Below, piece after piece: positions 55,724 through 63,616 of a DNA stretch of 64,000 nt (position 1 is the first letter of the stretch; each line of letters starts with the position of its first letter). Under the pieces are notes generated by a model. That model had not been told where the DNA came from, did not search any database, and saw only the letters and a program-made list of their open reading frames with translations. Origin of the DNA: Halomonas lysinitropha (GTDB lineage: Bacteria > Pseudomonadota > Gammaproteobacteria > Pseudomonadales > Halomonadaceae); the NCBI RefSeq assembly GCF_902500215.1, contig NZ_CABVOU010000041.1, positions 1 through 64,000 of the forward strand. The letters run 5' to 3'. The position numbers and the translations under genes were made by a program.

Positions 55724-56200
55724 TCAGGTGTCATGCAGCCGACGGTGAAGGCTGTGCACGCGCTCGGCGAGTTCCGGCTCCGGGCCTTCGACCTGGGCAT
55801 CCGGCACTATGGCCTGAATCGGCAACGGGCGAACCCTGGGCGGAGCCGCGCCCAGCGCCTCGAGCCACGTCTCCAACTGCTCGGACGAGCTGGCATAGAC
55901 GATCCGTCCAAGGCCTACCCAACCGTGGGCTGCCGCGCACATGGGACAGTGCTCTCCGGAGGTGTAGACGGTGGCCCGCGCGCGCTCCTCGGGGGGCAGG
56001 TTCTCCGCCGCCCAGCGTGCCAGAAAGAACTCCGGATGCTGGGTGGCATCCCCGCCGGCCACGTGGTTGTGGTCTTCCACCAGCACCTCACCATCGCCAC
56101 TCACCAGCACCGATCCGAACGGTTCGTCGCCGGCCTCCAGGGCCTCTTCGGCCAGTTCCACGCAGCGCTCAAGATGTTGTCTGTCAGTTGTGGTGATCAT
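55724..56200 (-). CDS. CMP/dCMP-type nucleoside deaminase family protein
   Basis: 158 residues. Zinc ligands and catalytic Glu sit in TQHPEFFLARWA (His-Pro-Glu instead of the usual His-Ala-Glu) and SGEHCPMCAAAHGW (Cys-Pro-Met-Cys). The AAGGA before ATG 56200 supports this start. The family deaminates free nucleobases, nucleosides or tRNA adenosine; this short stand-alone form is more like a guanine or cytosine deaminase, but its substrate is open. Converges with the HTH-GST gene. Confidence 0.83.
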   Translation of the reverse strand: MITTTDRQHLERCVELAEEALEAGDEPFGSVLVSGDGEVLVEDHNHVAGGDATQHPEFFLARWAAENLPPEERARATVYTSGEHCPMCAAAHGWVGLGRIVYASSSEQLETWLEALGAAPPRVRPLPIQAIVPDAQVEGPEPELAERVHSLHRRLHDT

Positions 56201-56388
56201 CGTCCTTGCTCCATGAGGTTCGCATTGATTCCCAGCATAGGGGCGCGGTTGAAAAATTTCACTGCCCAGGCTGTTGAGGCTTGCCCTTGGAATCCCGAAG
56301 ACGACTGAGCTAGGCTGGGGTTCTTGCAAGGGAAGGGGGGCGAGTTGCTTGGTTCTGAAATTGACCCTTTTTCGACAGGGAGCGCTTC

Positions 56389-56757
56389 ATGAGCAACGGA
56401 CCCTACGGGCAAATCGCGTGTGACTGTGGGGCGGTATCGCTGCTGGTATGCGGTGCTCCCCTTGGCCTCGGCCTGGATGCCGTTGACGAGCCCGTTACCT
56501 TCTGGCCGCTGGATGCCATCCAGATTGGCCAGGGTGCCGACGAACTCGATGTCTCCCCGCAAGCCGGCGGAGGGGATTGCTGGGCATGCCGGCGATGCCG
56601 CGAGCGCTTGCTGTGCGCCCATGAGGAAGCTGGCGTGGCGGTGCTGACGGGTCAAGAGGGAGATGCGAGCGATCATCATGCCCCGGCAATGACGTCCTCG
56701 TGGCAACGCTCGCTCGAGGCGCTGGGCTATCGGGTCAGGTCAGTTCCCGGGGCCTGA
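56389..56757 (+). CDS. Cys-rich protein of unknown function, GFA-like
   Basis: 122 residues from ATG 56389 after CAGGGAGCG. Cysteines are arranged as ACDCGAVSLLVCG and GGGDCWACRRCRERLLCAH, recalling the zinc site of GFA/Mss4-fold proteins, but the second CHC motif of that family is missing. It may be a decayed or divergent member. Function not assignable. Confidence 0.5.
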   Translation: MSNGPYGQIACDCGAVSLLVCGAPLGLGLDAVDEPVTFWPLDAIQIGQGADELDVSPQAGGGDCWACRRCRERLLCAHEEAGVAVLTGQEGDASDHHAPAMTSSWQRSLEALGYRVRSVPGA

Positions 56758-56797
56758 ACTTGCCCTTTGAGCTGACCCTTATCATGCAAAGACGCCA

Positions 56798-57205
56798 TCA
56801 CGAAAGGCGCCGCCAGCCCTGAAGCAGATGGCGGGCGGCGTTGTGCCAGAGACCGGGGTGTTCGACGGGCGGCGGGGCGTCCAGCGCGAGAAGAGCGCGC
56901 TGCAGGCCGACGAGGATGGCATCCAGGTGTCGGTGGCAGAGGGTGCTGTTCAGACCCCCCGGGCAGTGGGCCAGCAATGCATCGCACTGGGCACAGGCGG
57001 CTTCCAGGCCTCGATGGGCCTCCTCATGGGCGGGGGCCTGGTCGCGGCATGTCTTCAGGTCGCGACAGAGCATCTTCAACATCCTGCCGTCCAGCCAGCA
57101 GGGCAGCTCGTCGCTCGCCTTGCCGGCCATGGAGTGCTTGATGGCCTGGAAGGAGACTTGCAGGAAGACGACGGTATAGTACGTCCTGGAATGTTTGGCG
57201 TTCAT
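56798..57205 (-). CDS. Unknown Cys/His-rich protein behind a probable Fur box
   Basis: 135 residues: AIKHSMAGKASDELPCWLDGRML, LKTCRDQAPAHEEAHRGLEAACAQCDALLAHCPGGL, LCHRHLDAILVGLQ and the Trp-rich tail LLQGWRRLS (given as landmarks). No family recognised. A probable Fur site 30 bases upstream of ATG 57205 suggests iron control. A fragment of a paralog, with a stop, lies at 46550-46757, so this is a family of mobile or duplicated genes in this genome. Confidence 0.65.
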   Translation of the reverse strand: MNAKHSRTYYTVVFLQVSFQAIKHSMAGKASDELPCWLDGRMLKMLCRDLKTCRDQAPAHEEAHRGLEAACAQCDALLAHCPGGLNSTLCHRHLDAILVGLQRALLALDAPPPVEHPGLWHNAARHLLQGWRRLS

Positions 57206-57234
57206 GCTGGCCGACCCGGCAACACTCTTTTGAT

Positions 57235-57253
57235 GAGAATAATTATCGATAAT
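57235..57253. promoter_or_regulatory. Probable Fur box
   Basis: GAGAATAATTATCGATAAT matches the 19-bp Fur consensus at about 12 positions by eye, in a GC-rich genome. It lies 30 bases upstream of the unknown gene at 56798-57205 and 175 bases upstream of acuI. Confidence 0.55.
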
Positions 57254-57427
57254 AGGCTCGGCTGGCCCTGGCTGTCAATGTGGGTCCGTGGGGCAGGCAT
57301 GAGAGTGGCGGAGCCCGTCGCTTCCGTCCAGACTTTCGCGATAAATGGGGCCGGGCGGGCTCGGGTGTCGGGTGAAGTCGTCTAAGGGTCAACCGGTCTA
57401 TCAATCGGCTTATCAAGGAGGTTCAAG

Positions 57428-58411
57428 ATGTTCAAGGCAATCCTGATCGACAAGCAAGACGACGGCCAGCACGTGGCGCTGGAAACCCTCGAGGAGTCGC
57501 GGCTCCCCGAGGGAGACGTCACGGTGCGGGTCGAATGCAGCACGCTCAACTACAAGGATGCCCTGGCCATTACCGGCAAGGGGCCGGTGGTGCGCTCGTT
57601 TCCCATGGTGCCGGGGATCGACCTGGCGGGCACGGTCGAGAGCTCGCAGGCCGAGGCCTACCAGGTCGGCGACAGGGTGCTGCTCAATGGCTGGGGTGTC
57701 GGGGAAACGCACTGGGGCGGCCTGGCCGAGAAGGCCCGGCTGGACAGTCACTGGCTGATTCCTCATCCGACCACCTTCAGCGCTCGGCAATCCATGGCCA
57801 TCGGCACGGCCGGCTACACCGCCATGCTGTCGGTGATGGCACTGGAGCGTCAGGGCATCACGCCGGAGCGGGGCGAGGTGCTGGTCACCGGCGCCAATGG
57901 CGGCGTCGGCAGCTACGCCATCGCGCTTCTGGCACGGTTGGGCTACCGGGTCGTGGCCTCCACCGGACGCCTGGAGGAAACGGCATATCTCGAAAGCCTG
58001 GGGGCCCAGGAGGTGATCGAGCGCAAGACGCTCTCCGAGCCGGGGCGGCCCCTGGCCAAGGAGCGCTGGGCGGCGGCTATCGATTCGGTGGGCAGCCATA
58101 CCCTGGCCAATGTCCTGGCCGGGACCCGCTACGACGGTACCGTCGCGGCCTGCGGACTGGCACAGGGAATGGATCTGCCAGCCAGTGTTGCACCCTTCAT
58201 CCTGAGAGGCGTGACGCTGGTGGGGATCGAGAGTGTGATGCGGCCCTATGAGGATCGCGTCGAAGCCTGGCGGCGGCTAGGTGAGCTGTTGGCTCCCGAA
58301 CAGCTGGAGGCCATCACCGATACGATTGCCCTGAACGAAGCCATTGACAAGGCCGGCGACCTGCTGGCGGGTAAGGTCCGCGGACGCGTCGTGGTCGACA
58401 TGGCTCGCTAG
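57428..58411 (+). CDS. acuI: Acrylyl-CoA reductase AcuI (YhdH family)
   Basis: 327 residues of the MDR superfamily. TLNYKDALAITGKGPVVR, FPMVPGIDLAGTV, VTGANGGVGSYAIALLA and VGIESVMRPYEDRVEAW are diagnostic of AcuI/YhdH. It uses NADPH to reduce acrylyl-CoA to propionyl-CoA, protecting the cell from acrylate, for example after DMSP breakdown in marine bacteria. AAGGAGG precedes ATG 57428. No DMSP lyase is in the window. Confidence 0.94.
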   Translation: MFKAILIDKQDDGQHVALETLEESRLPEGDVTVRVECSTLNYKDALAITGKGPVVRSFPMVPGIDLAGTVESSQAEAYQVGDRVLLNGWGVGETHWGGLAEKARLDSHWLIPHPTTFSARQSMAIGTAGYTAMLSVMALERQGITPERGEVLVTGANGGVGSYAIALLARLGYRVVASTGRLEETAYLESLGAQEVIERKTLSEPGRPLAKERWAAAIDSVGSHTLANVLAGTRYDGTVAACGLAQGMDLPASVAPFILRGVTLVGIESVMRPYEDRVEAWRRLGELLAPEQLEAITDTIALNEAIDKAGDLLAGKVRGRVVVDMAR

Positions 58412-58487
58412 ACGGGCGGATAGCGGGGCCAGCGGACGGTGGGGGAGAGGGCGAGTTTCGTCGCCGCCCTGATGAATCAGCTTGCAG

Positions 58488-58515
58488 GAAAAAGGGCAGG
58501 GTCTGAGCCCTGCCC
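58488..58515 (-). terminator. Rho-independent terminator of the ATP-grasp operon
   Basis: On the minus strand GGGCAGGG pairs with CCCTGCCC around six bases (CTCAGA) and is followed by TTTTTCC. It is 45 bases past the ATP-grasp stop, so it ends the leftward transcript. Confidence 0.8.
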
Positions 58516-58559
58516 CTGGTCAGAGGCCGTTTCCATTCGAGACGGCCGTCGAGGCGTCA

Positions 58560-59867
58560 CTAGACGTAGAAGTCCAGGTCCTCTTGGGCCTTGAGCAGGT
58601 CCCGCATGGTGATCGGGTCATCCCCGAAGAAGAACACCAGACCCCAGTGAGTGCCGAACGCCGAGCGGTCCGGCACCGTCTCTTCGGCCGGTGCCACCAG
58701 CTCGTGGGATTCGAAGTAGGGATGCTCGATGGTTTCCTTGGGCATCTCCAGCTTGCTGACCACACGACGGCGCGGATAGACGCCGAAGCAACCCGCATAG
58801 CCTTGCGCGCCTTCCACTTCCTTGGGGAAGAAGGCATCGACCTCTGCCTTGGTGCTCTTGGGATCGAAGACCAGCATCGATGCCTGATAGGCACTGAAAC
58901 CGTAGGCGCGCTCGATGAGCTCGAAGGCCTTGAAACCGGGCGGACGATAGGCGACTTCACCAAAATACATCTCGCCGTCCGCCGTGACGAAGTACTCGGG
59001 ATGGATCAAGCCGAACTTGATGTCGAAGGTCTTGATCAGCAATTCGATCTGCTTGGTGATCGCGTTGCGCCAGCTCTCGAGCTCCTTCGTGGCGGGAACG
59101 AACACTGAATAGCCCAGGGTGACGTATTCCGAGATGTTAAGGAACTTGATCTTGCCGTCATGGATCCAGGCCTCCACGGCAAACTCCCAGCCGTCCAGGT
59201 GGCTTTCCATCAGCAGCGGATACTCTTCATCCGGAATATGCTCGATTTCTTCCATCGTACGAATCATGCGATGGCCGAGACACCCGGCCTTGTCGAAGGC
59301 CTTGACGTGAATCGGGTCATCAGGGTCGCCATCGAGCTTGAGCAGCGTCTGATTGACGCGCTTCATGAAACGAACGACGTCCTCCTTCTCGTGGGCTTCC
59401 TCGAAGATCCCCACACGAATGCCGCCAAGCTGAGCGCGGCGCTTCATCAGTGCCTTGTCGCGGAACAGGATGGACTGCCCGTACATGCGCGGGTTGTCCA
59501 TCAGCACGGAGTTTATTGCGCCTGACCATTCGACGGTTTCCTCGAACAGCGGGATGGCCACATCGACGCCTTCCTCCTTGAGCCGTTCCGCAATCTCCAG
59601 GGATCGATCATTCAGGCGAATGAAATCCCAGGGAATGAACGGAATCTTGTTGGCTTCGCAGAAGTCGGCGGCCCAATCGGGCGCTACCACCACGTAGCGG
59701 CGGTCGAATTTCTGAGCGGCCTTGATGGCGTTGACGCTCCAGCCCAGCAGCGCAATGTAGCCCTTGTTGGGATCCTTGGGTGTTTCGGTTCCGCGCACCG
59801 AATCCATGGTCGGGTCGGTCCAGCTCGAAACGTGCTCGGGGATGGGGGTTTCTGGTACTGATGACAT
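58560..59867 (-). CDS. ATP-grasp domain ligase
   Basis: 435 residues. ILFRDKALMKRRAQLGG starts the ATP-grasp lid, VKAFDKAGCLGHRMI is the nucleotide-binding loop, MESHLDGWEFAVEAWI the grasp strand, and GEMYFGEVAYRPPGFKAFELI the metal-binding acidic region, closest to L-amino-acid ligase-like enzymes. It should join a carboxylate to an amine using ATP, for example making a small peptide. AGGAG lies eight bases before ATG 59867. It is downstream of the 662-residue gene, same strand, 86 bases apart. Substrates unknown. Confidence 0.83.
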   Translation of the reverse strand: MSSVPETPIPEHVSSWTDPTMDSVRGTETPKDPNKGYIALLGWSVNAIKAAQKFDRRYVVVAPDWAADFCEANKIPFIPWDFIRLNDRSLEIAERLKEEGVDVAIPLFEETVEWSGAINSVLMDNPRMYGQSILFRDKALMKRRAQLGGIRVGIFEEAHEKEDVVRFMKRVNQTLLKLDGDPDDPIHVKAFDKAGCLGHRMIRTMEEIEHIPDEEYPLLMESHLDGWEFAVEAWIHDGKIKFLNISEYVTLGYSVFVPATKELESWRNAITKQIELLIKTFDIKFGLIHPEYFVTADGEMYFGEVAYRPPGFKAFELIERAYGFSAYQASMLVFDPKSTKAEVDAFFPKEVEGAQGYAGCFGVYPRRRVVSKLEMPKETIEHPYFESHELVAPAEETVPDRSAFGTHWGLVFFFGDDPITMRDLLKAQEDLDFYV

Positions 59868-59953
59868 ACAGTGCACTCCTTCTGCGTTTAGCAGGAAATT
59901 GACGCTCGATTATTAGCGGTCCTGTCGAGCTTATAGTGCCGGGCATCCAGGGG

Positions 59954-61942
59954 CTATCGCCCCGATGCCCAGCTATCCTGGGCCAGACGCATGGCCCGAT
60001 CTACTTCATCGGTTGGAATAAGGCTCGGGTCTCCCTTTTCGAGCGGGTCGTAATGAAAGACGTAGAGTCGTGATGCGAACTGGGTAACCGGTAGTGAGGC
60101 CTCCCCGTAGAGTTCGCCATTGCCCTGGGTCGAGGTAACGATCCCCTGTCCCCAGTCCTGCCCGCTGTCGTTGTTGGGGTTGAAGAAGTACACGCGCATG
60201 ACCTGGCTTGGGTCGAGCGCAAGGCGCTGGATGGTGATGGCGTGCCAGCCGAGAAAACGGTTGGCGCTATCGGTCACGGCAATGCCCGCTGGCTGCGGAT
60301 TGATCACCGGGATGTTGCCGTTGTAGAAGGGGTGGTACGCCGCGTAGAAGTCGCGGATAAATCCCTCGAAGTCCTTCAATTTACAGGTAAAGACATCGAC
60401 GGCGATGCGGAATCCATGGCCGACATAGTCGCCATGAAACTCGGGGTTGACCCACTTGTGCGGGTCCTCTCCGCGCCCGACACTGCGGCGTCCCATCTCG
60501 AAGTAGATGCGATCCAGGTGGGGTACGGTAAGCAAAGAGACGGCGTCCACATCGACGGGGGGCTCGGCTGACAGGCCGGCACCGAGCTCGCGGGAGGAAA
60601 TATTGTTCCCTTCGAAGCGCATCACGATCTCGTCGTCGCGTGCCGCCCAGGCGACGATCCTCAGCAGGTCGGCCGGCGTATTAAAGGCCCACATGGACAA
60701 GGCGCGCGTCGATTGGCAGGTGGGGTAATTACCCTGACCCACGCCCAGCGGACGACCGAGCACATTGAGAACGTCGGCGAGCAGAAAGCACTCTGGCGAG
60801 CGACGGGTTCCAAAGACGTCAGCGATCTTCTGTGCCGCGGCATCGCACACTGATAGTCTCAGCTGCCGCCACAGCGACGGGGCCACGGGCGGCGAGTACA
60901 GAATGCCGCGCTCGAGCATCATGGCGAGACCATAGGCGGCCTGGCTGGTTTCGGCAAAGATTGCCTCGTCGATCAGCTTGTGAATCAACGCCGGGTAACA
61001 ATGAAAGGCGTCTGCCCCCGTGTAGCTCAGGCCGAGCGCCGTGGGGATCAGCTCGTTCCACCGGTTGCGCAAGTAGCGTATGAATCCCGGCATGTAGGGC
61101 GAGACCAGGCCGGTGCTGTGCATGGCCTGGGCAAAGGCAATGGCTTCCTGCAACAGGGCGGCATCGTCCATGTTCGCCAGACGCTCGGCGTAGACGTCGA
61201 AGCCGGGATCTTCGCGGCAGCCCTCGGTGGGGCTGAACACGGCATCGATCAGCTGCACGGCATCGTCTCCAGCCTCGCCGGTTGCCGCGTCGGGATTATG
61301 GAGGCAGATGGCAATCTGGGTCACCATCTGCTTGACGCCATCGACCTGGACCGGACGCTGCGCCAGGATTCGCCAGACTTCGGCCACCAGGTGACCCAGA
61401 AGGTTCTGGTATCCGAGGTGCTGAAGCAGGTAGTGATATAGGGTCTGTACTGCGTAACCGAGCCGGTCAGGCCGCAGCCGGTCGCTTTCTTGCAGTTCGC
61501 TGACCACGATGTCGAGGTTCATGGCCATCACCTGAGCAAGAAAGTGATGAGCATGTTCAGCCGAAATGGACGGGTGCGAATAGTCTCCCTTGGCGACGGC
61601 CAGCAGACGAATCTGGCTCAGGCTTTCGACCAGGGTGGCGACCGGGTCGCCATGACGCACGGTACGAACGGCGAGCGAAGGCACCAGTGTCTGGGGATAA
61701 TCCCAGTCGCTGCCACCGAAGAAGCCGGCGGCCTCTATCGCCGGTACTCGCGAATAGAGAATTTCCAGTCCCCTGGCATCGAACATCAGGGGGCGTGCCG
61801 CATCGATGACCTCGAATACAGGAGAGACTTCGGCAATGGCATTGGCGGCGGACAGGCGTTCGATCGCCGCGTCAAGCTGCCTCACCAGCGCGTCTGAAGA
61901 GCCATCGTCATGGCGGGAGGAATCATCAACATTTTCTCTCAT
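59954..61942 (-). CDS. Large unknown protein with papain-like catalytic signature
   Basis: 662 residues, no signal peptide. Residues 1-390 are mostly helical. The C-terminal part carries Gln403 in VGQGNYPTC with Cys409 six residues later, His567 in FLGWHAITIQR and Asn588 in YFFNPNNDSGQDWGQG, the order and local pattern of papain-like enzymes (Gln-Cys...His...Asn). This is my inference from motifs, not an identified family. It could cleave, or transfer acyl from, a peptide made or modified by the downstream ATP-grasp ligase. AGGATAA precedes ATG 61942. It overlaps a small upstream gene. Confidence 0.8.
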   Translation of the reverse strand: MRENVDDSSRHDDGSSDALVRQLDAAIERLSAANAIAEVSPVFEVIDAARPLMFDARGLEILYSRVPAIEAAGFFGGSDWDYPQTLVPSLAVRTVRHGDPVATLVESLSQIRLLAVAKGDYSHPSISAEHAHHFLAQVMAMNLDIVVSELQESDRLRPDRLGYAVQTLYHYLLQHLGYQNLLGHLVAEVWRILAQRPVQVDGVKQMVTQIAICLHNPDAATGEAGDDAVQLIDAVFSPTEGCREDPGFDVYAERLANMDDAALLQEAIAFAQAMHSTGLVSPYMPGFIRYLRNRWNELIPTALGLSYTGADAFHCYPALIHKLIDEAIFAETSQAAYGLAMMLERGILYSPPVAPSLWRQLRLSVCDAAAQKIADVFGTRRSPECFLLADVLNVLGRPLGVGQGNYPTCQSTRALSMWAFNTPADLLRIVAWAARDDEIVMRFEGNNISSRELGAGLSAEPPVDVDAVSLLTVPHLDRIYFEMGRRSVGRGEDPHKWVNPEFHGDYVGHGFRIAVDVFTCKLKDFEGFIRDFYAAYHPFYNGNIPVINPQPAGIAVTDSANRFLGWHAITIQRLALDPSQVMRVYFFNPNNDSGQDWGQGIVTSTQGNGELYGEASLPVTQFASRLYVFHYDPLEKGDPSLIPTDEVDRAMRLAQDSWASGR

Positions 61943-62222
61943 TTATCCTACAATCCGTCCTAGCTCGCGACATGTCAATCGCATTTGGATAGGCCAGGCG
62001 CAGGATATCGTGCTGCGCCAGCCGCTGTGACAACGACAAATACTCGCGTAAAATCCTGTTTAATCTATTTCTTTTATAAAAAAGCTGCTTTCTCTGAGCT
62101 GTCAGGCTGGCGATGGTCTGCTCATCCCGGACGAGACGGCGCTCCGCGTACCACGCCGGGTCGTGGTGTCCCTGATACCGGGCGAGGCTGCGCTGACGCA
62201 TCGAGCCCATGCACGACTGCAT
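61926..62222 (-). CDS. Possible small basic protein upstream of the papain-like gene
   Basis: Up to 98 residues from ATG 62222 (or 62201): RSLARYQGHHDPAWYAERR, then a basic amphipathic region (LTAQRKQLFYKRNRLNRILREYLS). The first half has G/C-ending codons as in real genes; the second half is AT-rich, which could instead be a promoter region. It overlaps the 662-residue gene by 17 bases. No good ribosome site and no family seen, so it may not be expressed. A role as a small substrate of the operon is only a possibility. Confidence 0.35.
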   Translation of the reverse strand: MQSCMGSMRQRSLARYQGHHDPAWYAERRLVRDEQTIASLTAQRKQLFYKRNRLNRILREYLSLSQRLAQHDILRLAYPNAIDMSRARTDCRINERKC

Positions 62223-62232
62223 GCCGTGGGCA

Positions 62233-63300
62233 TCAACCGGAGACATCATCGCAGAGGGCCTGGCGTGCCTCCCGGCGGTTTCGTTCGTGACCGGAGGGCA
62301 GGGGAGCGGTGGGGTCACTCAGCCAGGCCGCGATGTCGGCCTCGGTGCGTTCGCGCTGCGTGTAGCGGGTGAGCATGTGATAGCCCTGTGGGTAGACCAC
62401 CAGGCGGATGGCCGCCTTCTCGGGCAGACGCTCGAGCAGGGCGCAGATCGCCTCCGGCGGGATGATGTGGTCTTCCGTACCGTAGAGGATCAGCGCCGGG
62501 GCGGGCATGCGACGGGCGGCGTCCAGGCTGGCGTCCATGGCAAGGCTCACTCCGTGCAAGGTGTCGACTCGCGCATCATTGAGGATCAGCGGGTCCTCGG
62601 CCTGCCGGCGCTTGATCTCGGGGTCATCGGTAGGCTCGATGCCGAGGTTTTGCACCGCACTGGAGGAGAAGCTCAGTGCCGGGAAGAGACGCACGCCCAG
62701 CCACAGGCCCAGGCGCTGGTACCAGGGCATGACCTCGAAGCCCCACACCGCGGGTGAGATCAGCACGCTGCCTTCTACGGGGGGCGGGTTGTCGCCGCTC
62801 AGGGCGAGGATCGCCACGGCACCGCCCATGCTATGGCCGACGAGGTAGAGCGGGGTCGCGGGATGGCGCTCGCTCAGCAGTTTGGCGAGCAGGGTGACGT
62901 CGTCCGCCAGTCGCGCGTGACCGGGCCAGATGCCTCTTTGGGCGGTGCTGCCGAAGCCGCGCTGGTCATGGGCATAAAGGGCGATGCCTCGGGGTGATAG
63001 GGCCTCGGCGAGGAGCTGGAAGGTGCCGCCGTGCTCGTTGAAACCGTGGATTCCCAGCACGATGGCCTGTGGCTCGCCATCGCCTGGCCAGTAGCGAAGT
63101 GGCAGCCGGTAGCCGTCCTCGGTAATCACCTGGTTCTCCGCCAACCGGGCCTCTTCGACGCCAGGCACTGGCGGCTCGCGGACGGCCCCTTCGCCACAGC
63201 CGGCCAGCAGGAGCAGCACGCCAAGCGGTACCAGCTCCAGGGCGAGCCGCCGGGCGATGAGTGTCTTTGCGCCGGACCAGGCCTTCACCATGCTCCTCAT
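62233..63300 (-). CDS. Alpha/beta hydrolase lipoprotein (monoacylglycerol lipase-like)
   Basis: 355 residues. An N-terminal lipoprotein signal has lipobox LLAGC. The hydrolase domain shows GIHGFNEHGGTF, nucleophile GHSMGGA, YGTEDHIIPPEA with the acid and QGYHMLTRY with the His, the usual monoacylglycerol lipase-like order. It should be anchored to the inner or outer membrane facing the periplasm. ATG 63300 overlaps the stop of the upstream winged-helix gene (ATGA). Confidence 0.88.
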   Translation of the reverse strand: MRSMVKAWSGAKTLIARRLALELVPLGVLLLLAGCGEGAVREPPVPGVEEARLAENQVITEDGYRLPLRYWPGDGEPQAIVLGIHGFNEHGGTFQLLAEALSPRGIALYAHDQRGFGSTAQRGIWPGHARLADDVTLLAKLLSERHPATPLYLVGHSMGGAVAILALSGDNPPPVEGSVLISPAVWGFEVMPWYQRLGLWLGVRLFPALSFSSSAVQNLGIEPTDDPEIKRRQAEDPLILNDARVDTLHGVSLAMDASLDAARRMPAPALILYGTEDHIIPPEAICALLERLPEKAAIRLVVYPQGYHMLTRYTQRERTEADIAAWLSDPTAPLPSGHERNRREARQALCDDVSG

Positions 63301-63599
63301 GGCCGAGGCGGATAGCCCAGGGTGTCTCGCAGCCGCTCGGCGTGCGCCGCTACCCACGCCGGGTCGATCGGTCCCCAGTCCCGGATGACGTAGGTGCCGA
63401 TGTTGTGGCGCTCGCCGGGCTGATGCTCGAACTCGCAGCGGATGTCCAGCTCACCCAGCGCCCCGAGAGTATCCTGGGCGGTGCGCCGGGGCATGCCGGT
63501 GGCCACGGTGATCGCCGGAACGCTGGCGGTACCGGTGGCCACCAGGTGAGCCACATAGAGACGGCGGTAGAAGCTGGTGCGAGTCTTGCTCAGGGACAT
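63297..63599 (-). CDS. Small winged-helix DNA-binding protein
   Basis: 100 residues. SVPAITVATGMPRRTAQDTLGALGELDIRCEF is a winged helix-turn-helix (shown in pieces in the family as helix 2-3), with a short C-terminal helix. Probably a local regulator of the hydrolase or the downstream genes. Its gene overlaps the hydrolase start by four bases and follows the partial outer-membrane gene by 17 bases, so all three may be one operon. Confidence 0.72.
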   Translation of the reverse strand: MSLSKTRTSFYRRLYVAHLVATGTASVPAITVATGMPRRTAQDTLGALGELDIRCEFEHQPGERHNIGTYVIRDWGPIDPAWVAAHAERLRDTLGYPPRP

Positions 63600-63616
63600 G
63601 CAAAGGATCCTTGGCG

